DNA of 64,000 nucleotides. Origin: Streptomyces venezuelae (lineage in GTDB: Bacteria; Actinomycetota; Actinomycetes; Streptomycetales; Streptomycetaceae). Each line of letters starts with the position of its first letter. Within the stretch, counting starts at the first letter, position 1. Positions 25,028 through 32,874 of this stretch are shown here, one piece after another. The notes below the pieces were generated by a model. It searched no databases and was not told the origin of the DNA. It worked only from the letters and a program-made list of their open reading frames with translations. The stretch lies in NCBI RefSeq assembly GCF_008642355.1, contig NZ_CP029193.1, positions 806,001 to 870,000 of the forward strand. The letters run 5' to 3'. Position numbers and translations under genes: made by a program.

Positions 25028-25732
25028 GTGCCCAGCCCGTCCCCGGCCCTCGTGGCCACCCCGTCGCCCGTCGCCCCCGCCGCCGCCACCACACCCGCCG
25101 TACTCCCGGTGCCCAAGGACCGGCGGGTCCGCGTGTCCGTCACCGCCCCCGACCCCATCAGCCGCGAGGGCGTCGTCAGCCAACTGCGCCGCCACCCCGA
25201 CGTCGAGGTCTGCGGCGACGCCGCGTCCGCCTCGGTCACCCTGTTCGTCGAGGACACCCTCGACGAGGCGGCGCTCACCCGGCTGCGGCGCGCCGTCCGC
25301 GGCGAGGGCGCCCGAGCCGTGCTCGTCACCGGAGCGGTCCGCGAGCACGAGCTCCTGGACGTCATCGAATGCGGTGTCGGAGCCATCGTCTGGCGCCGCG
25401 AGGCCACCGCGCACCGGCTCGCGCAGGCGGTCCTGACGACCGCCCGGGGCGGCGGCGACCTGCCCACGGACCTGCTCGGCCAGCTCATCGGCCAGGTACG
25501 GCGCCTCCACCAGGGCGGCCCCGATCAGCCGGGGTTCATCCTGAGCTTCACCAAGCGCGAGGTGGACGTGGTGCGCCTGGTGGCCGAGGGGTTCGACACC
25601 TCGGAGATCGCACAGAAGCTGGCGTACTCCGAACGCACCGTCAAGAACGTCATGCACGGCCTCACCACGCGCCTGCACCTGCGCAACCGCGCGCACGTGG
25701 TGGCCTACGCCCTGCGTGAGGGCTACATCTGA
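25028..25732 (+). CDS. LuxR-type regulator with atypical receiver-like domain
   Basis: A 234-residue protein. A Pro/Ala-rich start (1-30) precedes a receiver-like domain (about 33-150; RVSVTAPDPISREGVVSQL, GVGAIVWRREAT) and a LuxR HTH at about 170-230 (FTKREVDVVRLVAEGFDTSEIAQKLAYSERTVKNVMH). The strand that should end in the phospho-accepting Asp reads VTLFVED, so phosphorylation is doubtful. The end NRAHVVAYALREGYI matches a Streptomyces LuxR group usually found beside the type of gene that follows. GTG 25028 has GAGGAA seven bases before. It converges with the ChW-domain gene. Confidence 0.85.
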   Translation: MPSPSPALVATPSPVAPAAATTPAVLPVPKDRRVRVSVTAPDPISREGVVSQLRRHPDVEVCGDAASASVTLFVEDTLDEAALTRLRRAVRGEGARAVLVTGAVREHELLDVIECGVGAIVWRREATAHRLAQAVLTTARGGGDLPTDLLGQLIGQVRRLHQGGPDQPGFILSFTKREVDVVRLVAEGFDTSEIAQKLAYSERTVKNVMHGLTTRLHLRNRAHVVAYALREGYI

Positions 25733-25767
25733 GAGGTGCTTGGACGTCACGGGGTCCCGGTGGGAAT

Positions 25768-27147
25768 TCAGACGGTGAACCGGACCCCTTCGAGCGACTG
25801 GTTCAGCTCCATCGGGCTCCCGTGGTACTTCCACTGGCCGGGGTCGGTGCAGACCTCGCCCATCCAGTCCCTGCCCGTCACGAAGGGGTCGCTGCACACC
25901 GACCCGTCGTTGACCTTGTAGGTGAAGCCCTGCAAGGCGGGGTCGGCGCTCTCTGTGCTGCCGAAGAACATGTCCTCGCCGTCCTCCGCGTCCGACCACG
26001 GGATGCCCTCGCGCCAGCCCTCGCCGACGAAGGCGCCGGTGCCGGTGACGCCCTGCGTGCCGGACACGGCGATGTTGAGCGACTTGATGGGCGTGTCCTG
26101 TCCGGGCGCGCCCGCCTCCGCGCCGTCGCACACGGGCTCCTGCCAGGCATCGCCCACATAGGCGCGATAGCAGATGTGGCGGCCCTCCCCGAGTTCGTTC
26201 ACCGCGTCGGCGGCCGTCCTCTCGTCGGGCGCCTCCTCCTCGCCGCCTCCTCCGTCGCCCTCGGGCTCCTGCGCGCCGCCCTTGTCGGACTCCGCGGGAG
26301 GCTCGGTCTCCTCGTCCTCCTTGGGCGGCGGCGCCTTCTCGGCCGGCGGGGACGGGCTGGCCGGGGCGATCGCGCCGGACTCCTGCGGCTTCTCCTTCGC
26401 CACGGTCCGCATCTCCGGACGGTACGTCAGCCAGATCGTCACGAACGCGATGGTCACGGCCAGGACCAGGCCGAGTGTGCCGGCCAGCCAGCCCGGCAGG
26501 ATGCCGCGCTGCACGAACGTGCCGTCGACGTTCAGCGGTTCGGTGCCGGAGCGGCGCACGCCCAACGAGTAGGGCTGCTCCTGCTTCGAGCCGAACCAGA
26601 TGATCTGCCGGGGCCGCAGCGTCGCCTTCACGAACGCCGCACGGCCCGGCTCGATCTGTACGTTGCCTGGCTGGATGTCGTACGACAGCGTGTCGCCGGT
26701 GTCGTTGCCGCCGAGCGACGCGGTGACGGTGGTGTTGCCGGCGTTGTCCACCGCCAGTTGCGGGCGGCCACGGAACCATCCCTTCACCGTCGGCGGCACC
26801 AGCTCGGCGCGCACCTCGGTGAACGGGTTGACGGTGACGGTCCCCTCGGTGACGACGACGGCGCCCGCGTTCTCCGTCGGGGTGATGCGCACCGCGTACG
26901 GATGCGCGCCGGCTCTCGCGTCCGGTGTGCGCGGCGGTGCGAAGGTCAGCTGCACCGTGCCGGTCGTCCCCGGATACAGCCGCAGCACGGGCGGTTCCAC
27001 GGTGGTCCAGGACGCGAGGTCGCCGACCGGGTCGAACCGGTACGCGTCGACGATGTCACCGGTGTTGCGCACCCGCAGCTGCACCGTGGTGGTGCTGCCG
27101 GGGTCGACGGTCACGGAGGCGGGTTCGAGGGAGGTCCAAAGGCTCAC
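25768..27147 (-). CDS. Membrane protein with Ig-like N-terminal domains and C-terminal ChW-like repeats
   Basis: A 459-residue protein often annotated hydrolytic protein, without catalytic motif. Residues 1-110 and 115-215 look like Ig/NEW3-type beta domains (VDPGSTTTVQLRVRNTGDIV). One membrane span lies at about 226-250 (LAGTLGLVLAVTIAFVTIWL). An acidic Pro/Glu-rich stalk (about 265-325) leads to a C-terminal region with two or three ChW-like repeats (hydrophobic repeats with G-W): YRAYVGDAWQEPVCDG, GAFVGEGWREGI, DWMGEVCTD. No signal peptide precedes the Ig domains. GTG 27147 is seven bases after TAGCGT, so the message may be leaderless. The LuxR gene is its convergent partner. Confidence 0.75.
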   Translation of the reverse strand: MSLWTSLEPASVTVDPGSTTTVQLRVRNTGDIVDAYRFDPVGDLASWTTVEPPVLRLYPGTTGTVQLTFAPPRTPDARAGAHPYAVRITPTENAGAVVVTEGTVTVNPFTEVRAELVPPTVKGWFRGRPQLAVDNAGNTTVTASLGGNDTGDTLSYDIQPGNVQIEPGRAAFVKATLRPRQIIWFGSKQEQPYSLGVRRSGTEPLNVDGTFVQRGILPGWLAGTLGLVLAVTIAFVTIWLTYRPEMRTVAKEKPQESGAIAPASPSPPAEKAPPPKEDEETEPPAESDKGGAQEPEGDGGGGEEEAPDERTAADAVNELGEGRHICYRAYVGDAWQEPVCDGAEAGAPGQDTPIKSLNIAVSGTQGVTGTGAFVGEGWREGIPWSDAEDGEDMFFGSTESADPALQGFTYKVNDGSVCSDPFVTGRDWMGEVCTDPGQWKYHGSPMELNQSLEGVRFTV

Positions 27148-27310
27148 CCCACGACGCTAGGCGGGCCGGCGGCGGGCGTCAGGAGTCGGCCGGGCAGACC
27201 GGGGTGCCCATAGGGGCGCGCCTGATGACCTCCTGCGCGCGACGGCCTCCCGCGCGCGAGGGCCTGCCGCACCCCTGCCGTCCCGGCGCGCGGCGAGTCA
27301 CACTGACGCC

Positions 27311-27862
27311 ATGGACGAGGGGGTGGCGGCGGTGGTCGCCGGAGGTGCGGGGCTCGTCGGGGCGGTGCTGGGCGCCTGGCTGGGAGGGCGGGCGGCGACG
27401 GAGGGCACGCGGCTCGGGGCGACGATCGCGGCGGCGGAGTCCCATGCGCTGTGGGTGCGTCAGGAACGTACGCGAACGTACGACCAGGTGTGCACGGCGT
27501 ACTCGGCGATCGGCGTGCGCCTCTATCCCCTCTACGCGGCCGTCTGCCGGGGCGAACTGCCGACGCCCGAGCAGGAGGAGGCGGCTCTGCGCGCGGTGGG
27601 CGAGCTCGCCGGGGCCTGCTCGGGGACCGTGTCGTTCCTGGGGACGCCGGTCATCGCGGCGGCCGCGCTGGACGTGGTCGACCGGTGCGACCGGTTCGAG
27701 GTGGAACTGCGCCCCTTCCTCACCGCATTGCGTGCGGGCACGCTGCCGATCACGGAGGAGTCCTTCCAGTCCAGGCTGAATCCGTCCGTGCACGCGCTGC
27801 GCGACGCCAGGAACCGGCTGGTGGACGAGTTCCGCGGGGTGCTGCTGCCCGACGAGGGCTAG
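27311..27862 (+). CDS. Hypothetical membrane-anchored protein
   Basis: A 183-residue protein I do not recognise. A Gly/Ala-rich hydrophobic N-terminus (VAAVVAGGAGLVGAVLGAWLGG, with a G-x3-G pattern) could span the membrane once, followed by soluble helices about 40-180 (for example RQERTRTYDQVCTAYSAIG). This layout of one glycine-rich span plus a helical cytosolic body is common in small Streptomyces membrane proteins of unknown role. ATG 27311 has no obvious ribosome site. Its stop overlaps the convergent ArsR gene by four bases. Confidence 0.7.
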   Translation: MDEGVAAVVAGGAGLVGAVLGAWLGGRAATEGTRLGATIAAAESHALWVRQERTRTYDQVCTAYSAIGVRLYPLYAAVCRGELPTPEQEEAALRAVGELAGACSGTVSFLGTPVIAAAALDVVDRCDRFEVELRPFLTALRAGTLPITEESFQSRLNPSVHALRDARNRLVDEFRGVLLPDEG

Positions 27863-28242
27863 GACGCGGTCGGTGAGCCTCCGAGGCGGGTGTCCTGGCG
27901 GGTCGCCGCGTCCAGGACGCTGTCGAGGAGGCCGGGGAAGAGCGCGTCCAGGTCGTCGCGGCGCAGCACGTTGAGTTTGGTCGTGCCGCGGTAGATCTGC
28001 CGGATGACGCCGCTCTCGCGCAGCACCCGGAAGTGGTGCGTGCACGTCGACTTGGTGACGGGCAGCGCGAAGTACGAACAGGAGAGGCCCGCCGCACCCT
28101 CCTCCCGGGCCAGCTCCCGCACGACGCGCATCCGCATCGGGTCGGCGAGTGCGTGCAGCACGTTCTCCAGGCGGACGTCCCCGGGCTCGGGGTGGGCGAG
28201 CGTCCTGCTGCTCGCGCTGCCGGTCGCGGCGGCGGTCGTCAT
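27859..28242 (-). CDS. ArsR-type winged-helix repressor
   Basis: A 127-residue regulator with an ArsR-like winged helix at about 25-100: LENVLHALADPMRMRVVRELA, recognition part TKSTCTHHFRVLRESGVI, and the wing YRGTTKLNVL. Cys residues (GLSCSYF, KSTCTHHF) could sense a metal or electrophile; they do not form the classical ELCVCDL site. It is divergent from an Old Yellow Enzyme gene, with two identical TACGA-N6-TCGTA sites between them, so it most likely represses both genes and is released by a reactive compound the enzyme removes. Confidence 0.88.
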   Translation of the reverse strand: MTTAAATGSASSRTLAHPEPGDVRLENVLHALADPMRMRVVRELAREEGAAGLSCSYFALPVTKSTCTHHFRVLRESGVIRQIYRGTTKLNVLRRDDLDALFPGLLDSVLDAATRQDTRLGGSPTAS

Positions 28243-28281
28243 GGCGGCTCCACTTCGTCCTTGGCGTATGTCGACTCATTG

Positions 28282-28297
28282 TACGAGAGTCATCGTA
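28282..28297. promoter_or_regulatory. ArsR-type operator, site 1
   Basis: TACGA-GAGTCA-TCGTA, an inverted repeat with 5-base arms and a 6-base centre, just upstream of the -35 box of the Old Yellow Enzyme promoter and 40 bases from the ArsR start. A second copy of the same arms and spacing lies 34 bases downstream. Confidence 0.6.
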
Positions 28298-28299
28298 GT

Positions 28300-28330
28300 T
28301 TGACATCTGCCGTACTACGAGGTCTATCGT
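28300..28330 (+). promoter_or_regulatory. Promoter for the Old Yellow Enzyme gene
   Basis: A perfect -35 TTGACA at 28300-28305 and TATCGT at 28325-28330, 19 bases apart. Operator 2 covers the -10 box and operator 1 abuts the -35 box, so a bound repressor would block polymerase. Confidence 0.5.
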
Positions 28331-28331
28331 A
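28316..28331. promoter_or_regulatory. ArsR-type operator, site 2
   Basis: TACGA-GGTCTA-TCGTA, same arms and spacer length as site 1 and extended by the self-complementary TCGTACGA. It overlaps the predicted -10 box. Confidence 0.6.
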
Positions 28332-28378
28332 CGAGTAGCACATCACCCCCGAGGAACCCATGAGGAATGGAGCCCGCC

Positions 28379-29458
28379 GTGAGCGCGCTGTTCGAGCCGT
28401 ACACCCTGCGATCCCTGACCATCCCGAACCGGGTCTGGATGCCTCCGATGTGCCAGTACTCCGCGGTCCCCGAGGGCCCCGAGGCCGGCGCTCCGCGTGA
28501 CTGGCACTTCGCGCACTACGCCGCGCGTGCCACCGGCGGCACCGGCCTGATCGTCGTCGAGGCCACCGCGGTCAGCGCCGACGGCCGCATCAGCCCGTAT
28601 GACCTGGGCATCTGGAACGACACCCAGGTCGTCGCGTTCCGCCGCATCACGGACTTCCTGAAGAGCCAGGGCACCGTCCCCGCGATCCAGCTCGGCCACG
28701 CGGGCCGCAAGGCGTCCACCGACCGCCCGTGGAAGGGCGGCGCCCCGGTGGGCGCGGACGAGCACGGGTGGCAGCCGGTCGCGCCCAGCCCGGTCGCCTT
28801 CGACGAGCGGCACCCCGTGCCGACCGAGCTCACCGTCGAGCGGATCCGCGAGATCGTGGGGCAGTTCGCCGACGCCGCCCGGCGTTCCCTCGACGCCGGC
28901 TTCGAGATCGCCGAGATCCACGGCGCCCACGGCTACCTGGTCGGCGAGTTCCTCTCCCCGCACAGCAACAAGCGCACCGACGCGTACGGCGGCTCGTACG
29001 AGAACCGCACGCGCTTCGCCCTCGAAGTCGTCGACGCCGTACGGGCCGTGTGGCCCGAGGACAAGCCGCTGTTCTTCCGCATCTCCGCCACCGACTGGCT
29101 GGAGGAGGGCGGCTGGACCACGGACGACACGGTCCGTTTCGCCGCCGACCTCAAGGAGCACGGCGTCGACCTGCTCGACGTGTCCACGGGCGGCAACGCG
29201 GCGGGCGTCCGCATTCCCGTCGGGCCCGGCTATCAAGTCCCCTTCGCCGCGCGGGTGAAGGCCGAGACGGAGCTGCCGGTCGCCGCGGTCGGCCTGATAA
29301 CCGACATCGAGCAGGCCGAGAAGATCCTCGCCAACGGCGAGGCGGACGCCGTGCTGCTGGGCCGCGAACTGCTCCGCGACCCCTCGTGGGCGCGGCGCGC
29401 GGCGCGCGAACTCGGCGCGGAGGTACACGTGCCGGACCAGTACCACCGCTCCGTCTGA
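28379..29458 (+). CDS. NADH:flavin oxidoreductase, Old Yellow Enzyme family (YqjM/XenA-like)
   Basis: A 359-residue FMN enzyme that reduces activated C=C bonds with NAD(P)H. It has the YqjM-type N-terminus with Cys25 and Tyr27 in PMCQYSA (redox-tuning Cys), the substrate-anchoring His pair in EIHGAHGYL, the SPHSNKRTDAYGGSYENR loop and the C-terminal FMN phosphate region VGLITDIEQAEKIL then LLGRELLRDP. GTG 28379 is preferred (GGAG six bases before) over the in-frame ATG 28367, whose ribosome site is too close. Regulated by the divergent ArsR protein through two operators. Probably detoxifies electrophiles such as quinones, enones or nitro compounds. Confidence 0.93.
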   Translation: MSALFEPYTLRSLTIPNRVWMPPMCQYSAVPEGPEAGAPRDWHFAHYAARATGGTGLIVVEATAVSADGRISPYDLGIWNDTQVVAFRRITDFLKSQGTVPAIQLGHAGRKASTDRPWKGGAPVGADEHGWQPVAPSPVAFDERHPVPTELTVERIREIVGQFADAARRSLDAGFEIAEIHGAHGYLVGEFLSPHSNKRTDAYGGSYENRTRFALEVVDAVRAVWPEDKPLFFRISATDWLEEGGWTTDDTVRFAADLKEHGVDLLDVSTGGNAAGVRIPVGPGYQVPFAARVKAETELPVAAVGLITDIEQAEKILANGEADAVLLGRELLRDPSWARRAARELGAEVHVPDQYHRSV

Positions 29459-29535
29459 CCTCACGCATCTCGTTCACGATGGGTCATAGTGGGCACCTGG
29501 ACCTGAGAACGGACGACTGCGCAAGAGGGGCGACG

Positions 29536-29838
29536 ATGTCGACAGGTCGACTTCCGGAGCGCGAGCAGCGCATCCTCGACGAGATGGAGTCGGTCCTGCG
29601 CCGGGACCGGCAGCTCACGCTCCGCCTCTGGCTCCTGCGGCTCGGGCCCCGCACACGCAGGGCCCTCGCGAACAGGCCGCACCCGCTCACCGTGGCCCTC
29701 TTCGCCGTGCTGTCCGGCACGCTCCTGTTCATCGGCCTCACCACGTCGAGCGCCGGCATGGTCTGGGCCTTCGCGGGCCTGTGGTCGCTCACGCTGATCG
29801 GCTTCGTGCGGCTGCTGTGCCGGTGGACCGAGCCGTGA
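29536..29838 (+). CDS. DUF3040 family small membrane protein
   Basis: A 100-residue protein with an N-terminal helix RLPEREQRILDEMESVLRRD, diagnostic for DUF3040, then two hydrophobic segments: VALFAVLSGTLLFIGL and AGMVWAFAGLWSLTLIGFV. Function unknown; typical of actinobacteria. ATG 29536 has GAGGGG six bases before. Lies 77 bases after the Old Yellow Enzyme gene. Confidence 0.85.
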   Translation: MSTGRLPEREQRILDEMESVLRRDRQLTLRLWLLRLGPRTRRALANRPHPLTVALFAVLSGTLLFIGLTTSSAGMVWAFAGLWSLTLIGFVRLLCRWTEP

Positions 29839-29912
29839 CCGCCGGACAGATTCTCGGTCCGGCGGTCGTGTGGTGCCGGGCGCGGCACGTCCGGCTCACC
29901 GGACCGTCCGGC

Positions 29913-30296
29913 TCACTCGGGGATGGCCGCCAGGGTGAAGGAGTGCCCTGCCGGGTCCGAGTAGGTCCGGGTGTCCCGGGGGCCGTTGTTGTCCTTCGTG
30001 TCGATGGGCCGCGCACCGAGACCGACCGCCTCGCGCTCCGCCTCGTCCATGTCGTGGCGGGCGACCATGATCCGCAGGTGTGCCTGCTGCGAGTCCTCGG
30101 GACGGGGCCAGCTCGGCGGGATGTAGTCCCGCTCCCGGTGGACGGCCAGGCAGACCCCACTGTCGTTCGTGACCTCGACGTAGTCGGGGTCCTTGCTCAA
30201 CTGCACCTCTGCGCCCAGCAGTCCGGCGTAGAACTCGGCGAGCCGCTCGGGCTCGGAACAGTCCAGTACGAGCACGGTGTTCTTGTGGACGGTCAT
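29913..30296 (-). CDS. VOC family protein
   Basis: A 127-residue protein with two VOC modules: NTVLVLDCSEPERLAEFYAGLLGAE at the start and TYSDPAGHSFTLAAIPE at the end; the middle HLRIMVARHDMDEAE links them. Metal ligands are only partly recognisable, so a glyoxalase-like or binding function is possible. ATG 30296 is at the start of homology. It lies just downstream of the PheC-like gene on the same strand. Confidence 0.85.
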   Translation of the reverse strand: MTVHKNTVLVLDCSEPERLAEFYAGLLGAEVQLSKDPDYVEVTNDSGVCLAVHRERDYIPPSWPRPEDSQQAHLRIMVARHDMDEAEREAVGLGARPIDTKDNNGPRDTRTYSDPAGHSFTLAAIPE

Positions 30297-30391
30297 GCCG
30301 TCCGGGTTTCCCGCGCCGTCGTTTCCAAACGGCGGCGCCCGCCCCACCGCCCCTACCCGCCCGCACAGAGAGCGGATGCCGCCGCCAGGGC

Positions 30392-31216
30392 TCACTTCAT
30401 CCACTCCGCCTCGTACTTCGCATACGTCCCGTCGTGCGTCGCGAGGTGCACGAACTGGTCGACGTACTCCTGGAACTCGTCGTCGCCGCGCGGCGTCGCG
30501 TACGCCTTCTCGGAGAAGGTGAAGGGCTTCTCGGGGTGGAGGGCGCACAGTTCGGGGTGGATCCTCGACTGGTAGAGCGTCTCGCTCGCGTCCGTCATCA
30601 TCACGTCCGCGCGGCCGTCGATGATCTCCTGGAAGATCGTGGTGTTCTCCGGGTGCAGCTTGATCGTCGCCTTCTTGATGTGGGCGCGTGCGAACTGTTC
30701 GTTCGTGCCGCCGGGGTTGACGATCACGGTCGTGCCCGGCTTGTCGATGTCCGCGAGGGCACCCGTCCCGAACCTGTCCTTGTCGGCGCAGCGCACGATG
30801 GGCGTCTTGCCGTCCTCGCGCGTCGGTTCGCTGAAGTAGACCTGCCGGGCGCGCGGCAAGGTGATCGAGACGCCGCCGACACCGATGTCGCAGCGCCTCG
30901 ATGCCACGTCTTTCGTCAGGTTCGCCCAGGTCGTCACCACGAACTTCGGCTTCGCGTCGAGGCTTTTCGCCAGGTCACGGGCCATGTCGATGTCCACGCC
31001 GGTGTACGTGCCGTCGGCCGTGTCCCGTTTCGTGAACGGGGCGTAGTCACCGGTCGTGCAGACCTTCAGTACGCCCCTCTTCGGGATGGAGTCGAGGAGG
31101 GTCGCCTTGGTCCCGTGGTGCCGGCCCGGCCGCGGGGCGGTTTCCGGCGCCGCGGGCGCGGCGGCGGTGACGGCCAGCAGGCAGACCAGGGCGGACAGGG
31201 TGGCGGCACGCTTCAC
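30392..31216 (-). CDS. Secreted PheC-like cyclohexadienyl/arogenate dehydratase (periplasmic-binding-protein fold)
   Basis: A 274-residue protein with a signal peptide (KRAATLSALVCLLAVTAAAPAA). The mature part has the type 2 substrate-binding fold but strongly resembles Pseudomonas PheC, a periplasmic cyclohexadienyl dehydratase, as I remember it: CTTGDYAPFTKR, VDIDMARDLAKSL, DGKTPIVRC, VNPGGTNEQFARAHIKKA, ADVMMTDASE, and HPELCALHP. PheC turns prephenate or arogenate into phenylpyruvate or phenylalanine. GTG 31216 has GAGGAG six bases before. It may follow the ROK-M81 genes in one transcript (36-base gap). Alternative: an amino-acid-binding protein of an ABC transporter, but no permease is adjacent. 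Confidence 0.8.
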   Translation of the reverse strand: MKRAATLSALVCLLAVTAAAPAAPETAPRPGRHHGTKATLLDSIPKRGVLKVCTTGDYAPFTKRDTADGTYTGVDIDMARDLAKSLDAKPKFVVTTWANLTKDVASRRCDIGVGGVSITLPRARQVYFSEPTREDGKTPIVRCADKDRFGTGALADIDKPGTTVIVNPGGTNEQFARAHIKKATIKLHPENTTIFQEIIDGRADVMMTDASETLYQSRIHPELCALHPEKPFTFSEKAYATPRGDDEFQEYVDQFVHLATHDGTYAKYEAEWMK

Positions 31217-31251
31217 GGGGGCTCCTCTGCGCTGCGGGCGTCTCGAAGGGA

Positions 31252-32874
31252 TCACCCTCGCAGACCCGTTCTCGCAGCTGAACCCCCTTCGCACGGAGAG
31301 AGCGGGGCGAGCGGGGCGAGTCGGGTCGGTGTCAGGTCGGGTTCCTCATCGTCGTACGCGTCCTCGTCGAACGGGTACAGCGGGCGCTCCACCCGGTGGT
31401 GGCCGAGCCGCGGCAGGTCCTGGTCGACGCCTCCCGGGGTGAGGGCGAGGAGCCAGTCGGCGGCCATGTCGTGGAGTTCGGGTTCGAGGTAGCCGATCTT
31501 CACGACGACGAGGTCGTACGTGCGGGGGTCGATGCCGAGGCCGCCCTCCGCGGGGCCCATGAAGTCGGCGAGCGTGTGGAACGGCTTGCGGCGCTCGACG
31601 AGGATGACGGTGAGGCCGCCGTGGCGGACGGCCGCCATGTCGACGCCGCGGTCGTAGGCACCGCCCTCCGCCCGGTCCTTCCGGTCGGCGGCGCGCTGCA
31701 GCGCGACGACGGTGCCGGTGAGGTCGCAGGGGCCGCCGTGGTGCGCGTCGACCTTGCCGCCGACGCTCAGCGTGACCTCCGCGCCGATGCCCGCCTCGAA
31801 GCACCGGGCGACGGCCACCGGGTCGGTGATGCCGGGGTGGACCGCGGTGACCCGGCCGGAGCGGATGGCGTCGTCGTCGAGGAGCCTGACCAGCATGTAC
31901 GCGAGGTCGCCCGCGCCGCCCGCCGTCGGGTTGTCGCCCGAGTCGCTGATCAGGAAGGGCCGCGCGTCCGACGCCACCGCCTCGGCGATGCATTCCTCGG
32001 CGGAGCCCGTCGGGCCGACGAAGACGAAGTCGCGGCGCGCGTCCCAGTAGCGGCGGGCCAGCTTCTCCGCCTCGGAGACGGCGAGGCCGGCGTCCTCGCC
32101 GGTGACGACGACGGCGGCCCGGCAGCGCGGTTCGTCGGCCCAGGCGTAGCCGACCCACAGTGCGGCGTCGAGGATGCCGGGGAGCTTCTCGATCTCGGCG
32201 AGGGAGGCGTAGAGGGACTTGGCGGGCTCCAGGCGGGTGCTGGTCTTCTCACCCGGGAGGAGGACGGGGACCTGGACCCATGCGCGGTGCGGGCGCACGC
32301 CCTCCCGCAGGCACCGGACGAGGTTGCGGGCCGCGCGTTCGCGGGTCTCCCAGGCGTCCTCGTGTGGGGCGAGGCGGTGGGCGGTGAGGAGGTCGACGGG
32401 TTCGGCGAAGCGGCGTGAGACGTTGCCGTGCAGGTCCATGGCGGCCGAGATCATCGGGCGGCCGGTGCCGTCGGGGGTGCCCACGGAGTCGAGGACGGCG
32501 CGCACCGCTTCGGTGAGGTCGGCCTCCGCGTCGGTGAGGCCGATGACGCTCATGGCGCCGTGGATGTCGTGGACCAGACCGTCGAGGGGGCCTGCCTCGC
32601 GTATGCGGGTGACGAGTTCGTCCTTGAGGATCAGGTACGACTCCGCTTCCACGGGGCCGCCGGGCAGCGAGGTGGCGTGCAGCAGGGGCACCCACTCCAC
32701 GGTGTCGGCGAGGTCGGAGTCCGCCTGCGTCCAGGTGTAGCGGTCGAGGAGGTCCTGGCCGCGCGTCCGGCGGAAGTCGTCGACCGTGGAGCGGTGCGGG
32801 CAGAACGTGGACGACTCGATGCCGATGCCGCCGATGCCGATGCGCAGGCGGCGGGGGTGTGCGGGGGTGGTCAT
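31252..32874 (-). CDS. M81 family metallopeptidase (MlrC-like)
   Basis: A 540-residue protein of the MlrC (microcystinase C) family, zinc peptidases of linear peptides. Conserved parts: GIGIESSTFCPHRSTVDDF near the start, HDIHGAMSVIG and AMDLHGNVS with probable metal-binding Asp/His, SDSGDNPTAGGAGD in the middle, and the C-terminal domain with AHHGGPCDLTGTVV and VVVKIGYLEPEL. ATG 32874 overlaps the ROK stop as ATGA, so the two genes are coupled. With the divergent oligopeptide transporter this suggests hydrolysis of an imported peptide. The last about 25 residues are unconserved. Confidence 0.9.
   Translation of the reverse strand: MTTPAHPRRLRIGIGGIGIESSTFCPHRSTVDDFRRTRGQDLLDRYTWTQADSDLADTVEWVPLLHATSLPGGPVEAESYLILKDELVTRIREAGPLDGLVHDIHGAMSVIGLTDAEADLTEAVRAVLDSVGTPDGTGRPMISAAMDLHGNVSRRFAEPVDLLTAHRLAPHEDAWETRERAARNLVRCLREGVRPHRAWVQVPVLLPGEKTSTRLEPAKSLYASLAEIEKLPGILDAALWVGYAWADEPRCRAAVVVTGEDAGLAVSEAEKLARRYWDARRDFVFVGPTGSAEECIAEAVASDARPFLISDSGDNPTAGGAGDLAYMLVRLLDDDAIRSGRVTAVHPGITDPVAVARCFEAGIGAEVTLSVGGKVDAHHGGPCDLTGTVVALQRAADRKDRAEGGAYDRGVDMAAVRHGGLTVILVERRKPFHTLADFMGPAEGGLGIDPRTYDLVVVKIGYLEPELHDMAADWLLALTPGGVDQDLPRLGHHRVERPLYPFDEDAYDDEEPDLTPTRLAPLAPLSPCEGGSAARTGLRG

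Noticed and set aside
27467..27486. Repeated CGTACG/GTACG elements as an operator
   Set aside because: They lie inside the coding region of the hypothetical membrane protein and GTACG is frequent in this genome by codon use.
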